58,703 nt of DNA from an uncultured Lachnospiraceae bacterium (GCA_945913255.1 CAMEDC010000013.1:1-58703); one strand, 5' to 3'; counted from the stretch's first letter, positions 46,762 to 56,627 are shown. The notes: generated from the sequence alone by a model not told the origin. Made by a program: numbers and translations.

Positions 46762-48411
46762 ATGTCAGAGATTACATTGAGAAATATAACAAAACGTTGG
46801 GGAAAATATTATGCGGTTGATCACCTGAATCTGGACATCGCGGACAATTCCTTTATCACCCTGCTTGGTCCTTCCGGCTGCGGCAAGACCACAATCCTGC
46901 GTATGATTGCCGGTCTGGAGACGCCCACTACCGGACAGATAAAGATTGGCGACAGAGTGGTATTTGACAGTGATGCGGGAATCAATGTTCCCCCCAATAA
47001 GAGAAAGGTTGGTTTCCTGTTCCAGAACTATGCTTTGTGGCCCAATATGACCGTTTATCAGAACATTTCCTTCGGACTCAGCAACATCAAGGAGCCTATG
47101 GCTAAGGTAGATGAGGATGCGAGAACAACAGCGGAATTAATCAAAGCGCTTCGCAACGGCAAAAAGATAGTGGAGCTGGTGGAAGAATGCCGTGATAAGA
47201 AAGGCAAAATGGATTTAGATAAGGTTTATCTGAAATTTATTGATGCCTTTACCCTTTCCATTTATACCGCAAAAACACTGTACGGATATAAGATTCATGA
47301 GGCTTCTGACCCGGATGTGGCTGCGAAGAAAAAAGCAGAGGAGCTGATCGCTAAATTGGAAAGCATCAAGGCCTCCTATTCTTCTAAGAGGCAGAGTCTG
47401 AATGAGAATTATGAAGTGACGGCTGGCGGCAAAGTCATTATGGAGACCAGAAAACTCACAAAGGAAGAGATTGATAAGTCTGTGAGACGCGTGTCAAGAA
47501 TTGTAAAAATCGGTATGTTCATGAACAGATATCCCGCAGAGCTTTCCGGCGGACAGCAGCAGCGTGTGGCAATTGCAAGAACGCTGGCTCCCGAGCCGGA
47601 TGTGCTGTTCATGGATGAACCGTTGTCCAATCTGGATGCCAAGCTGCGTCTGGAAATGAGATATGAGCTGCAGCGTCTGCATGTGGAGACGGGCAGCACC
47701 TTCGTGTATGTCACTCATGACCAGATGGAGGCTATGACCCTTGCTACAAAAATCTGTCTGATTAACAACGGTGTGCTGCAGCAGTATGCGGCGCCACTGG
47801 ATGTGTACAATCGTCCGAACAATCTGTTTGTGGCTGATTTCGTGGGAAATCCCTCCATCAATTTTATTGATGCAAAGGGAAAACAGACAGCAGACGGCAA
47901 GCTGGAACTGACTGCACTGGACGGAATCAAATTGAAATTTGTACCCAGTCAGCCTGTTGATGTTGCAAAGTGGCAGGAGGACAGAGACAAGGCGACAGCA
48001 AAAGCGGCAGCAGAAGCAGAAGAAAGTCTGAAGGATAAAAAAGCTGTTGAGAAGAGCAACAAGGACGAAAAGTTCAACTATCATGTGCCCATGGTGGAGG
48101 AAAATGATTACAGCGTGGAAGAGGAACCTGTTATCACCAATGAAGATTTTGTCATCGGTGTGCGTCCGGAATTTATCAAGCTTGGAAAAGAGGGTCCTTT
48201 GAAAACAACTGTGTACGGTGCAATGCCTACCGGTATGGAATCCACTGTGAAGTTGCGCATCGGCAATTTCCTGCTGACAGGCGTTATTTTCGGCGGCATC
48301 ACTTTCCCCATCGGCGCCGAGATGGGTATGGATATCCAGGGCGATGACATCCTGCTCTTTGACAGAACCTCCGGTAAGTGCATTACTGCCGGAAACATTG
48401 AACTGGCATAA
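46762..48411 (+). CDS. ABC importer ATPase with large helical insertion
   Basis: A 549-residue ATPase of the Fbp/Pot/MalK class. Walker A GPSGCGKT is at 36-43, the Q-loop near Gln88 (FLFQNYALWPNMTVYQN), the signature LSGGQQQR at 261-268, Walker B VLFMDEP near 281-287, and the H-loop YVTHDQMEAM. Between Gln88 and the signature are about 174 residues where about 53 are usual, so roughly 120 residues (about 110-235, charged and helical) are inserted in the helical subdomain that faces the permease. A second charged insertion (about 395-460) interrupts the C-terminal TOBE-like region. Both stay in frame, so the protein looks functional. Confidence 0.9.
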   Translation: MSEITLRNITKRWGKYYAVDHLNLDIADNSFITLLGPSGCGKTTILRMIAGLETPTTGQIKIGDRVVFDSDAGINVPPNKRKVGFLFQNYALWPNMTVYQNISFGLSNIKEPMAKVDEDARTTAELIKALRNGKKIVELVEECRDKKGKMDLDKVYLKFIDAFTLSIYTAKTLYGYKIHEASDPDVAAKKKAEELIAKLESIKASYSSKRQSLNENYEVTAGGKVIMETRKLTKEEIDKSVRRVSRIVKIGMFMNRYPAELSGGQQQRVAIARTLAPEPDVLFMDEPLSNLDAKLRLEMRYELQRLHVETGSTFVYVTHDQMEAMTLATKICLINNGVLQQYAAPLDVYNRPNNLFVADFVGNPSINFIDAKGKQTADGKLELTALDGIKLKFVPSQPVDVAKWQEDRDKATAKAAAEAEESLKDKKAVEKSNKDEKFNYHVPMVEENDYSVEEEPVITNEDFVIGVRPEFIKLGKEGPLKTTVYGAMPTGMESTVKLRIGNFLLTGVIFGGITFPIGAEMGMDIQGDDILLFDRTSGKCITAGNIELA

Positions 48412-48427
48412 AATAAATACAGACACA

Positions 48428-48483
48428 AAGCCCCTCTTTTTCGCATACAGTAGGATACGAACTTGCGAAGGGAGGGGCTTTTT
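48428..48483 (+). terminator. Terminator hairpin containing the next gene's Shine-Dalgarno
   Basis: AAGCCCCTC at 48428-48436 with TTTTTCGCA pairs with TGCGAAGGGAGGGGCTT ending at 48480, followed by a T run up to 48483. The 3' arm holds GGGAGGGG (48470-48477), the ribosome binding site of the gene whose ATG is at 48484. The same structure can end the importer transcript and hide the next gene's translation signal. Confidence 0.75.
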
Positions 48484-50280
48484 ATGCCTGCTTCATTACA
48501 GGAATGCAGAGAGAAAATACTTTCCAACGATTATTATGATGTTATCATTGATTTTCCACTGAATACAGTGGGACTGGAGGAACTTGACCTCTGCTATGTC
48601 AATGTGGATAATCTCTTCAACATCATCTATGTAAATCGTAATACGGGTTTTTCCCCCAATGATTATCTGTATTCTCACAGAAGCCTTCCCAAGCTGTACG
48701 GACTGATGCAGGAAAGTGGAGCGGCTGGGACGGGCACGGGGAATGTCGGAAGTGCTGCCCCGGGAGCGTCTGCCCCGGCGGGCGGCAGCCGGGAGCCTTT
48801 CGACCCCAACAGTCTCATTGTCAGCGGGATTACCCAGGTGCAGCGGGAACCTCTGAAGCTGGATGGAAGCGGCTGTGTGATTGTAGTGATTGATACGGGA
48901 ATTGATTATACGGATGCGGCGTTTCGGAATGAGGATGGCAGCAGCCGTATTCTCGCCATCTGGGACCAGACCATACAGACGGGGCAACCGCCTGCCGGGT
49001 TTTTTTATGGAACGGAATACACACGGGAGGACATTGACCGGGCTCTGCAATCGCAGGAGCCTTATAGTGTTGTGCCGAGCCGTGATACCATCGGGCATGG
49101 AAGCGCCATGGCAGGAGTTGCGGCCGGGAGCCGCCTGGGAAACGGGCTGACCTATTTCGGGGCAGCACCGGGCGCGGATATTGTGGTGGTGAAACTGAAG
49201 GAGTGCAAGCAGTACCTTCGGGACTTTTATCTGATTCCCCAGGGAGTGCCGGCCTATGAGGAGACAGACATCATGCTGGCTGTTCAGTACGGTGACAGCT
49301 TTGCCCGAACCTTTTTAAGACCGGTGATATTCTGCCTGGGAATTGGTACCAATTACGGAGATCATGCAGGCAGCTCTGCCTTGTCCAGATACCTGGACAA
49401 TATTGCGGTAAGACGAAGCCGCGCCGTAGTGGTGTGCGGCGGGAATGAAGGAAATGCAGATCACCATTTTCAGGGAAGTCTGAAAAACGGGAGACAGGAT
49501 GCGGTAGAAGGACAGTCGGTGGAGGTTCGGGTTGGTGAAGATGCCCAGGGATTTTTGATGGAAATCTGGGGCAATGTACCGGATGTGTTTACGGTGTCCG
49601 TGCGTTCACCGGGCGGGGAAACCATACCGGCCATACGTCTCGGGATCCGGGATGTTATCACCTATGGATTTATTTATGAGAGAACGAAAATCACCATCAC
49701 AGGGACACTGGTGGAGCCTGCTTCGGGAGAGGAACTGGTGATTTTACGTGTACAGGAACCGACGCCGGGTATCTGGACCTTCCGGGTAGAGGCGGCAGGG
49801 GAAATCCATAACGGGACATTTCATCTGTGGCTCCCTATTACGCAGTTTATGAATACTTTTGTATACTTCCTGACACCGACACCCTACATTACCCTGACAG
49901 AGCCCGCTATGGCATCGGATGTTATCAGTGTGTCCACCTATGATGCCTCAAACAACAGCTTTTATATTGAGTCGGGGCGCGGGTTCACCAGAACAGGAGC
50001 CATCAATCCTGACTTTGCCGCTCCGGGGGTCAATGTATCCACAATCCACGGAAAACAGACGGGAAGTTCTCTGGCGGCAGCAATTACTGCCGGAGCCGTG
50101 GCACAGTTCATGCAATGGGCGGTGGTAGAGGAAAATAACCAGGTTGTGGAAAGCCGTGAAATCAAGAATTATTTTGTCAGGGGGGCTTCCCGGAATTTCG
50201 ATGAGGTGTACCCGAACAGGGAATGGGGTTACGGCCGGTTAAATATGGTGGGAACTTTTGATGCGCTGATTGGGGTGTAA
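48484..50280 (+). CDS. Subtilisin-like S8 peptidase, Csp-like
   Basis: A 598-residue S8 protease with intact catalytic residues: Asp137 (VVIDTGIDYTD), His205 (IGHGSAMAG) and Ser529 (TGSSLAAA, replacing the usual GTS). There is no signal peptide. An N-terminal part (about 1-110) could be a prodomain. About 345-480 forms a beta-rich insertion between His and Ser, like the jellyroll domain of CspB germination proteases of Clostridia. That architecture supports a Csp-like role in activating spore cortex lysis, but such proteins also occur with other roles in Lachnospiraceae. ATG 48484 is preferred to the frame start at 48463, which lies in the terminator stem. Confidence 0.83.
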   Translation: MPASLQECREKILSNDYYDVIIDFPLNTVGLEELDLCYVNVDNLFNIIYVNRNTGFSPNDYLYSHRSLPKLYGLMQESGAAGTGTGNVGSAAPGASAPAGGSREPFDPNSLIVSGITQVQREPLKLDGSGCVIVVIDTGIDYTDAAFRNEDGSSRILAIWDQTIQTGQPPAGFFYGTEYTREDIDRALQSQEPYSVVPSRDTIGHGSAMAGVAAGSRLGNGLTYFGAAPGADIVVVKLKECKQYLRDFYLIPQGVPAYEETDIMLAVQYGDSFARTFLRPVIFCLGIGTNYGDHAGSSALSRYLDNIAVRRSRAVVVCGGNEGNADHHFQGSLKNGRQDAVEGQSVEVRVGEDAQGFLMEIWGNVPDVFTVSVRSPGGETIPAIRLGIRDVITYGFIYERTKITITGTLVEPASGEELVILRVQEPTPGIWTFRVEAAGEIHNGTFHLWLPITQFMNTFVYFLTPTPYITLTEPAMASDVISVSTYDASNNSFYIESGRGFTRTGAINPDFAAPGVNVSTIHGKQTGSSLAAAITAGAVAQFMQWAVVEENNQVVESREIKNYFVRGASRNFDEVYPNREWGYGRLNMVGTFDALIGV

Positions 50281-50359
50281 CAGAAGTTTAATATTTCCTT
50301 TACTGATGAAAAATTTGCAGAAAATTGTAAAATATTGTAGATAATTTACTGATATTTGA

Positions 50360-50365
50360 TATAAT
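50360..50365 (+). promoter_or_regulatory. Possible -10 element for the receiver/kinase operon
   Basis: TATAAT lies 48 bases before the start at 50413. A TTGTAG hexamer lies 19 bases upstream of it, longer than ideal. No terminator is visible after the peptidase. Confidence 0.4.
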
Positions 50366-50412
50366 AAAATTACGACACAAAAGTACCAACGATAATCCTG
50401 GAGGGGGCGCCT

Positions 50413-51291
50413 ATGAAATACACGGCATTATTGAGCGGGAATAATAAAACGATTATGAACGAATTCTTCACATATATGGATTTCAGCTTTGAGTGCCTGA
50501 GCTGTTCAAACAGATATGATGATGTATTGAACCATTTGAAGTATATCAATCCCGATGTGTTTGTCTACTGCCTTCGGGGAGAAACACAGGATGATATCCG
50601 AAGATTCTGCAATGTTGAGAGAAAGATAAAGGAAAAGAAAATTCCGATTGTGGTCATAGGGGACGATGAAGACTGCGAACAATTTGAGAGGATTGCTGTT
50701 CTGTCGGATGCCACTGTTTTGCGAAAGCCGATTTCTTCCCAGAATATTGAGACTGCGGTGGTTAAAATGCTGGAATCAAGGGGGAATGGAGCTTCCCGGG
50801 AAAAGAATACTTTTTCTTCGGCAGATTTCCCGGCAGCAGAACAGGCGAGTTTTGAGGAGGTAGACCCGATTGAAGCGGCGTTAAAACTTCTGAAAAAGAT
50901 GGATATATCACTTCCGGATGAACTGCCTGTCAGGAAGCATATTCTTGTGGTGGATGACGACAGCAGTGTGTTGAAACTGATTAAGAACCATCTCTCTGAA
51001 CGATATGATGTGGCAACGGCTATCAGCGGCAAGGTCGCTATGAAATTTCTGGAAAACAAGAGAACGGATTTGATTTTGCTGGATTACGAGATGCCGGAGG
51101 AAAATGGTGCTGCAATCTTGAACAAAATTCGCAGCAATGAAAAGCTGAAAGATTTACCGGTGGTATTTCTCACAGGGGTATCTGACAGAGAAAAGATTCA
51201 GGAAGTGCTGGTATTGAAACCTCAGGGTTATCTGTTGAAGCCCATTGATATGGAACGGCTATCGATGACTATTGAAGGAATACTCGAGTAA
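50413..51291 (+). CDS. Two-receiver protein with degenerate first receiver
   Basis: A 292-residue protein with two receiver-like domains and no output domain. The second (about 177-290) is canonical: ILVVDDDSSVLKL, phosphorylated aspartate in LILLDYEMPEENG, FLTGVSD and YLLKPID. The first (about 1-118) keeps the fold pattern and a C-terminal RKPIS, but the acceptor position reads VFVYCLRG with no aspartate, and the acidic start is replaced by LLSGNNK, so it cannot be phosphorylated normally. ATG 50413 follows GGAGGGGG. The next gene is a hybrid kinase 14 bases on, its probable partner. Confidence 0.87.
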   Translation: MKYTALLSGNNKTIMNEFFTYMDFSFECLSCSNRYDDVLNHLKYINPDVFVYCLRGETQDDIRRFCNVERKIKEKKIPIVVIGDDEDCEQFERIAVLSDATVLRKPISSQNIETAVVKMLESRGNGASREKNTFSSADFPAAEQASFEEVDPIEAALKLLKKMDISLPDELPVRKHILVVDDDSSVLKLIKNHLSERYDVATAISGKVAMKFLENKRTDLILLDYEMPEENGAAILNKIRSNEKLKDLPVVFLTGVSDREKIQEVLVLKPQGYLLKPIDMERLSMTIEGILE

Positions 51292-51305
51292 CGGAGGATA
51301 AAAGG

Positions 51306-53981
51306 ATGGAAATCATCGGGGAGGAAATCAATCTTACTGATTTAGTTGATGTCGATATGCTGCAGATGCTGCAGGATTCTTTTTCCATGCTGACGGGTAT
51401 GGCGTCTCTGACGACGGACAGGTATGGAGTGCCGGTTACAACGGGTTCCCGTTTTTCGGATTTTTGTATGAAACATACCAGAATGTCAGAAGTAGGACGC
51501 AGACGCTGTGAACAGTGTGACAAAATGGGTGCGGAGCAGGCGCTGAAGTCAGGTGCATCCTGTGCTTACTATTGTCATGCCGGTCTGGTAGATTTTGCCG
51601 CGCCTATTATGGCACATGGTCAGATGGTAGGATGCTTTATCGGCGGACAAGTGTTGATAGAGGAACCGGATGAGGAGAAACTTCGGAAGGTTGCAAAAGA
51701 GATCGGGGTAAATCCGGATGAGTATATTGCAGCTGCAAAGAAGGTGAAAGTTATCCGAAAAGAGAAGGTGGAGAATGCAACCCGTGCACTGTATGTGATT
51801 GCTAATCTTCTTTCGAAGCTGGCTTACAGTAAGTATGAACTTTACCTGAATAATATGGAGCTGGAAAAGGCGTCCAGAATGAAATCGGATTTTCTTGCAA
51901 ATATGAGTCACGAAATACGTACGCCTATGAATGCGGTGATTGGCATGGCGGAGATGGCTTTGAGGGAAGAGCTTCCGCCATTGGCGAGAGACTATGTGAA
52001 TCAGATTAAGTCCTCCGGGCAGACTCTGCTCACGATTATCAATGATATTCTCGATTTCTCCAAAATTGAATCCGGTAAAATGGATATCACGGAAGTGGAA
52101 TATAAACCGATGTCTGTCATCAATGACATGATGAATATCATCGGAACCCGTATCGGAAACAAGGGTGTTGAGTTTCTTATGGATGTTAATCCACAGCTGC
52201 CGCAGGAACTGCTTGGAGACAGTATCCGGATTAAACAGATTATGGTAAATATAGCCAACAATGCAGTGAAATTCACGCAGCAGGGAATGGTGCATTTAGC
52301 GGTAGATTTTGCCTGGAAAAGCCAGGATACCATTGAACTGCAGGTAACAGTTACGGATACCGGAAGAGGCATCAAGGAAGAAGATATGAGCAAGCTGTTC
52401 CAGTCTTTCCAGCAGCTGGACAGTAAGAGAAACAGGAATATAGAAGGAACAGGCCTTGGTCTGGCTATCTGTAAGCAGCTGCTTACTTTAATGCATGGCG
52501 AGATAAAGGTGCAGAGTACATACGGTGAAGGCAGCAGCTTTTCCTTTTCACTGCCGCAAAGGGTCATCAACGGAAATCCTTCCATCAGCCCTCTGCAGGA
52601 ATCCGTTGAGACAGCCGGATTGATTGCCAGCCCGTTTATCGAAAAACAGTTGGAGAAGGATTTGCTGCGAATGGGGGCTGAGTATCTGGCAATGCCTTCA
52701 GAGAAAGAGTTGGATGAGCTGACTAGACGGGGAATCCGATATCTGTTTGTGGAGCAACCTCTGTTTACTGATTATGTACAGGATTTTGTAAGAAAAAACA
52801 AAGACATCAGCTGTATCGTGTTGATACAGTTTAAGTCTACGAGAAGATATGATATTCCGAATGTTCGGGTAGTAAAGAAACCTATTTATGCCCTGAGTCT
52901 TGCAAGTATTCTCAAAGGCGAAAATCTGGAAGCAGAGTTCCTGGAGATGTCTGAGGAGGACTTTGACTTTATCGCACCTGAGGCAGAGGTATTGATTGTG
53001 GATGATAATGCAGTCAATCTGACAGTGGCAAGGGGGCTTCTTGAGCCACTGAAAATGAAAATCGATACAGCTGTCAGCGGCAAGGAAGCCGTTGAAAAGA
53101 TAGAGAATAAGAAATATGATGTGATTTTTATGGATCATATGATGCCGGAAATGGACGGCGTGGAAACCACGCATATTATCAGGCGCATGCTGGGCAAAAA
53201 CGGAGAAGTACCCATTATCGCGCTGACGGCGAATGCAGTGGACGGAACCAGAGAATTGTTCATTCGTGAGGGAATGGATGATTTTGTGGCAAAGCCCATT
53301 GAACTAAAGGTCATTACGGCTAAGCTGAAGAAGTGGCTGCCTGCCGAAAAAATACAAAAGGGCAGTGGGCCACGAAAAGAGGAAAAGACAGAGATTCTGA
53401 TTCCCGGACTGGATACGGGAGCAGCCATGAGACTGCTCGGAAGCGAAAAACTGTTCTGGGCTGTACTGAAGGAGTATTATCGCGTCATAGAGAAAAAAGC
53501 TTCTCTGATTGCCGGGTACGAGCGGCAGGGTTTGTGGCGCGACTATACGATTGAGGTACACGCATTAAAGAGTGCTTCCAGACAAATCGGAGCCCTGGAA
53601 CTGGCGGAACTGGCAGAAAAGATGGAGAATGCCGGCAATGCCGAAGATACGGATGCCATTCATCAGAATACGCCGATATTGCTGAAAAAATATCTTGCTT
53701 ATGATAAAATTCTTGCGCCTTACTGTAAGGAAGCTTCGGAAAAGACCACTGATGGAAAGGTGATTACATCGGATGAACTGAAGAAGCTGTTTGAATCTAT
53801 GCGAAGCGCCATGGAAGAACTGGACTTTGACAAGATGGAGTCGGTTATCGGAGAAATGGAAGCATATTCTTATGCGGATGACCAGAAGCAGTTGTTTGCA
53901 AAACTGAAGAACGCTGTGGAGGACATTGATACGGAACAGTGTGAGAAGATATTGACGGAATGGGAGAAGAAAGGTATTTGA
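51306..53981 (+). CDS. Hybrid histidine kinase with PocR sensor, receiver and HPt domains
   Basis: An 891-residue cytoplasmic kinase. Residues about 12-180 match the PocR sensor domain (RFSDFCMKHTRMSEVGRRRC, CEQCDK, CYYCHAGL-like cysteines, GQMVGCFIGGQVL), thought to bind small molecules. Next are HisKA with the phosphorylated histidine in FLANMSHEIRTPMNAVIG, an ATPase domain with GTGLGLAICKQL, a degenerate receiver-like segment (about 435-545), a full receiver (VLIVDDNAVNL, IFMDHMMPEMDG, ALTANA, FVAKPIE) and an HPt domain (IEVHALKSASRQIGA). All relay elements are in one chain; the phosphoryl group may pass to the preceding two-receiver protein. ATG 51306 follows ACGGAGG. Confidence 0.9.
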   Translation: MEIIGEEINLTDLVDVDMLQMLQDSFSMLTGMASLTTDRYGVPVTTGSRFSDFCMKHTRMSEVGRRRCEQCDKMGAEQALKSGASCAYYCHAGLVDFAAPIMAHGQMVGCFIGGQVLIEEPDEEKLRKVAKEIGVNPDEYIAAAKKVKVIRKEKVENATRALYVIANLLSKLAYSKYELYLNNMELEKASRMKSDFLANMSHEIRTPMNAVIGMAEMALREELPPLARDYVNQIKSSGQTLLTIINDILDFSKIESGKMDITEVEYKPMSVINDMMNIIGTRIGNKGVEFLMDVNPQLPQELLGDSIRIKQIMVNIANNAVKFTQQGMVHLAVDFAWKSQDTIELQVTVTDTGRGIKEEDMSKLFQSFQQLDSKRNRNIEGTGLGLAICKQLLTLMHGEIKVQSTYGEGSSFSFSLPQRVINGNPSISPLQESVETAGLIASPFIEKQLEKDLLRMGAEYLAMPSEKELDELTRRGIRYLFVEQPLFTDYVQDFVRKNKDISCIVLIQFKSTRRYDIPNVRVVKKPIYALSLASILKGENLEAEFLEMSEEDFDFIAPEAEVLIVDDNAVNLTVARGLLEPLKMKIDTAVSGKEAVEKIENKKYDVIFMDHMMPEMDGVETTHIIRRMLGKNGEVPIIALTANAVDGTRELFIREGMDDFVAKPIELKVITAKLKKWLPAEKIQKGSGPRKEEKTEILIPGLDTGAAMRLLGSEKLFWAVLKEYYRVIEKKASLIAGYERQGLWRDYTIEVHALKSASRQIGALELAELAEKMENAGNAEDTDAIHQNTPILLKKYLAYDKILAPYCKEASEKTTDGKVITSDELKKLFESMRSAMEELDFDKMESVIGEMEAYSYADDQKQLFAKLKNAVEDIDTEQCEKILTEWEKKGI

Positions 53982-54030
53982 TGTATACCGGTCACATATA
54001 ATTGTAAGGAAAAACCGGAGTGTTTTTGCC

Positions 54031-54954
54031 ATGAAAACAATTTATGTGAAGGATTTTGCGGAGAAATTCGCGGAGGATGCGGTCAGGATAAAAGAAAAAA
54101 TTCGGTTGAAAAATGTGGTTCCCACGCTGCTGTTTCTGGGAGCCATGTTTTTATTGGGAAGAGCCGCGGCGGAGATTCATGAAGAGGCAGAGGAGACGGC
54201 GGGGCAGGCGATAAATTCGCCGGAGGTAGTGTCGGAATCAGAGAACTGGGGACTGGGTTTCAGAAAGAAAGCAGGAGAAAAACCCACGGGAAACGCTTCC
54301 GTGGCAGAGATGAAAAAGTATAATGCCTACTATATGGCGGAAGGCGAAGAAAAAGTTTTGTATCTCACCTTTGACTGCGGATATGAAAACGGTAATACCG
54401 AGCCGATTCTGGATGCCTTAAAGAAACATAATGCGCCTGCCACTTTTTTTGTCGTGGGACATTTTCTTGAGACAGCGCCGGAAATTGCGAAACGTATGGT
54501 GGAGGACGGCCATACGGTAGGTAATCATACATATCATCACTATGATGTATCAAAAATTTCCGACAAGGTATCCTTTGAAAAAGAGATGAAAGATGTGGCT
54601 GAGCTTTTTCACGAGACGACGGGAGCGGAACTTGCCATGTATTATCGTCCACCTCAGGGAAAATACAGCGTTGAAAATCTTCAGATGGCGAAGGATATGG
54701 GGTATTCCACCTTTTTCTGGAGCCTTGCCTATGTGGACTGGAATACAGATAAGCAGCCAAGTCATGAGGAGGCCATGAAGAAGCTGACAACCCGGGTGCA
54801 TCCGGGAGCAATCGTACTTTTGCACAGTACTTCCAAAACAAATGGGGAAATTCTGGATGAACTTCTGACAAAGTGGGAAGAAATGGGTTATACCTTCAGA
54901 CCGCTGTCGGACTTTGTAGATCAGATTGATGAAGGAGATCCGAATCGGACATAA
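54031..54954 (+). CDS. PdaA-like polysaccharide deacetylase
   Basis: A 307-residue NodB-fold deacetylase. After a membrane anchor (about 28-46) comes the catalytic domain: LTFDCGYENGNTEPILDAL (motif 1 with DC in place of DD, as PdaA varies here), HTVGNHTYHH (metal histidines), YRPPQGKYS and a final VLLHS. Bacillus PdaA removes acetyl groups from muramic acid during muramic-lactam formation in the spore cortex; DxGYENG is its hallmark. A cortex or general wall role is likely. ATG 54031 follows CCGGAG. Confidence 0.88.
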   Translation: MKTIYVKDFAEKFAEDAVRIKEKIRLKNVVPTLLFLGAMFLLGRAAAEIHEEAEETAGQAINSPEVVSESENWGLGFRKKAGEKPTGNASVAEMKKYNAYYMAEGEEKVLYLTFDCGYENGNTEPILDALKKHNAPATFFVVGHFLETAPEIAKRMVEDGHTVGNHTYHHYDVSKISDKVSFEKEMKDVAELFHETTGAELAMYYRPPQGKYSVENLQMAKDMGYSTFFWSLAYVDWNTDKQPSHEEAMKKLTTRVHPGAIVLLHSTSKTNGEILDELLTKWEEMGYTFRPLSDFVDQIDEGDPNRT

Positions 54955-54988
54955 TAGGAATCAGTTTTGTCTTAAAGAAAGAAAAAAC

Positions 54989-55017
54989 TTGTAAACCTGA
55001 TGGGGGTAACTTATAAT
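54989..55017 (+). promoter_or_regulatory. Promoter for guaA
   Basis: TTGTAA at 54989-54994 and a perfect TATAAT at 55012-55017 are 17 bases apart, 47 bases before the start codon. No purine riboswitch fits in this short leader. Confidence 0.7.
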
Positions 55018-55063
55018 AATAGCAGTTTCATGTAGTTATTACAAAATCAGGAGGAACTTTTCA

Positions 55064-56620
55064 ATGGAAAATATACTTTCCCAGGAAAAAGTAATTGTCA
55101 TTGATTTTGGCGGTCAGTACAACCAGCTGGTTGCAAGACGCGTCAGGGAGTGCAACGTTTACTGTGAAATATACTCCTACAAAACGGATTTGGAGCAGAT
55201 AAAGGCTATGAATCCAAAAGGAATTATTCTGACCGGCGGCCCTAACAGCTGCTATGAGCCGGGTGCTGCCACTTATCGAAAGGAACTGTTTGAACTGGGC
55301 GTGCCTGTACTTGGACTCTGCTACGGTGCGCAGCTGATGATGCATGTGTTAGGCGGAAAGGTGGAGAAAGCACCTGTCCGTGAGTATGGCAAGACAGAAG
55401 TTATGGTGGACACAAACTCTCCTCTGTTTGGAAATGTTGAGCCAACCACCATCTGCTGGATGAGTCATTTCGACTATATTTCCCAAGTGGCACCGGGGTT
55501 TGAAATTGTGGCACATACGGCTGATTGTCCCGTGGCAGCGGCGCAGAACAGAGAGAAGAATCTGTATGCCATTCAGTTCCATCCGGAGGTTCTGCACACG
55601 AAAGAGGGCAGCAAGATGCTGTATAACTTTGTAAGGGGCATCTGTGGCTGTACCGGAACCTGGAGAATGGATTCCTTTGTGGAGAATACAATTAAAGAGA
55701 TCAGGGAAAAGGTGGGCAACGGCAAGGTTCTGCTGGCATTGTCCGGTGGCGTGGATTCTTCCGTGGCAGCAGGCCTTTTGTCCAGAGCAATCGGCAAGCA
55801 GCTGACCTGTGTGTTTGTTGATCATGGTCTTCTCAGAAAGAACGAAGGCGATGAAGTGGAGGCGGTATTCGGAGCCAATGGACAGTTCGACTTAAACTTC
55901 ATCCGTGTCAATGCGCAGGAGCGTTACTACAGCAAACTGGCAGGTGTTGAGGAACCGGAGAAAAAGAGAAAAATCATCGGAGAGGAATTCATCCGTGTAT
56001 TCGAGGAAGAAGCAAAGAAAATCGGTGCGGTAGATTTCCTGGCACAGGGAACCATCTATCCCGATGTGGTGGAGAGCGGTCTGGGCGGCGAGTCGGCTGT
56101 CATCAAATCCCATCACAATGTAGGCGGCCTTCCCGACTATGTTGATTTCAAGGAGATCATCGAGCCGTTGCGCAACCTGTTCAAGGATGAGGTGCGTAAG
56201 GCAGGACTGGAGCTTGGGATTCCCGAAAAGCTTGTCTTCCGTCAGCCCTTCCCCGGACCGGGTCTGGGCATCCGCATTATCGGCGAGGTTACCGCTGAGA
56301 AGGTGAAGATTGTACAGGATGCGGACGCCATCTACCGTGAGGAGATTGCAAATGCAGGTCTGGACCGTTCCATCGGCCAGTACTTTGCAGCGCTTACCAA
56401 CATGCGTTCCGTAGGCGTTATGGGTGACGAGAGAACCTACGATTACGCAGTCGCATTAAGAGCCGTAAATACAGTCGACTTTATGACAGCAGAGGCAGCA
56501 GAGATTCCCTTCGAGGTGCTGCAGAAGGTCATGAGTCGGATTATCAATGAAGTAAAAGGAGTCAACCGCGTATTCTACGATTTGACCAGCAAACCACCCG
56601 GAACGATAGAGTTTGAATAA
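55064..56620 (+). CDS. guaA: GMP synthase (glutamine-hydrolysing)
   Basis: GuaA aminates XMP to GMP. The 518-residue protein has an N-terminal class I amidotransferase (catalytic cysteine in [11 protein letters not shown], histidine in FHPEV), an ATP-pyrophosphatase domain with P-loop [13 protein letters not shown], and the dimerisation domain ending in the conserved [12 protein letters not shown] 55064 follows CAGGAGG. It is full length with an intact 3' end. The 3' end of guaA is a known integration site for genomic islands, and the sequence after its terminator changes character. Confidence 0.97.
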   Translation: MENILSQEKVIVIDFGGQYNQLVARRVRECNVYCEIYSYKTDLEQIKAMNPKGIILTGGPNSCYEPGAATYRKELFELGVPVLGLCYGAQLMMHVLGGKVEKAPVREYGKTEVMVDTNSPLFGNVEPTTICWMSHFDYISQVAPGFEIVAHTADCPVAAAQNREKNLYAIQFHPEVLHTKEGSKMLYNFVRGICGCTGTWRMDSFVENTIKEIREKVGNGKVLLALSGGVDSSVAAGLLSRAIGKQLTCVFVDHGLLRKNEGDEVEAVFGANGQFDLNFIRVNAQERYYSKLAGVEEPEKKRKIIGEEFIRVFEEEAKKIGAVDFLAQGTIYPDVVESGLGGESAVIKSHHNVGGLPDYVDFKEIIEPLRNLFKDEVRKAGLELGIPEKLVFRQPFPGPGLGIRIIGEVTAEKVKIVQDADAIYREEIANAGLDRSIGQYFAALTNMRSVGVMGDERTYDYAVALRAVNTVDFMTAEAAEIPFEVLQKVMSRIINEVKGVNRVFYDLTSKPPGTIEFE

Positions 56621-56627
56621 AAAGGTA

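Noticed and set aside
54955..55063. Purine riboswitch before guaA
   Set aside because: No conserved loop sequences or three-way junction; the leader after the promoter is too short.
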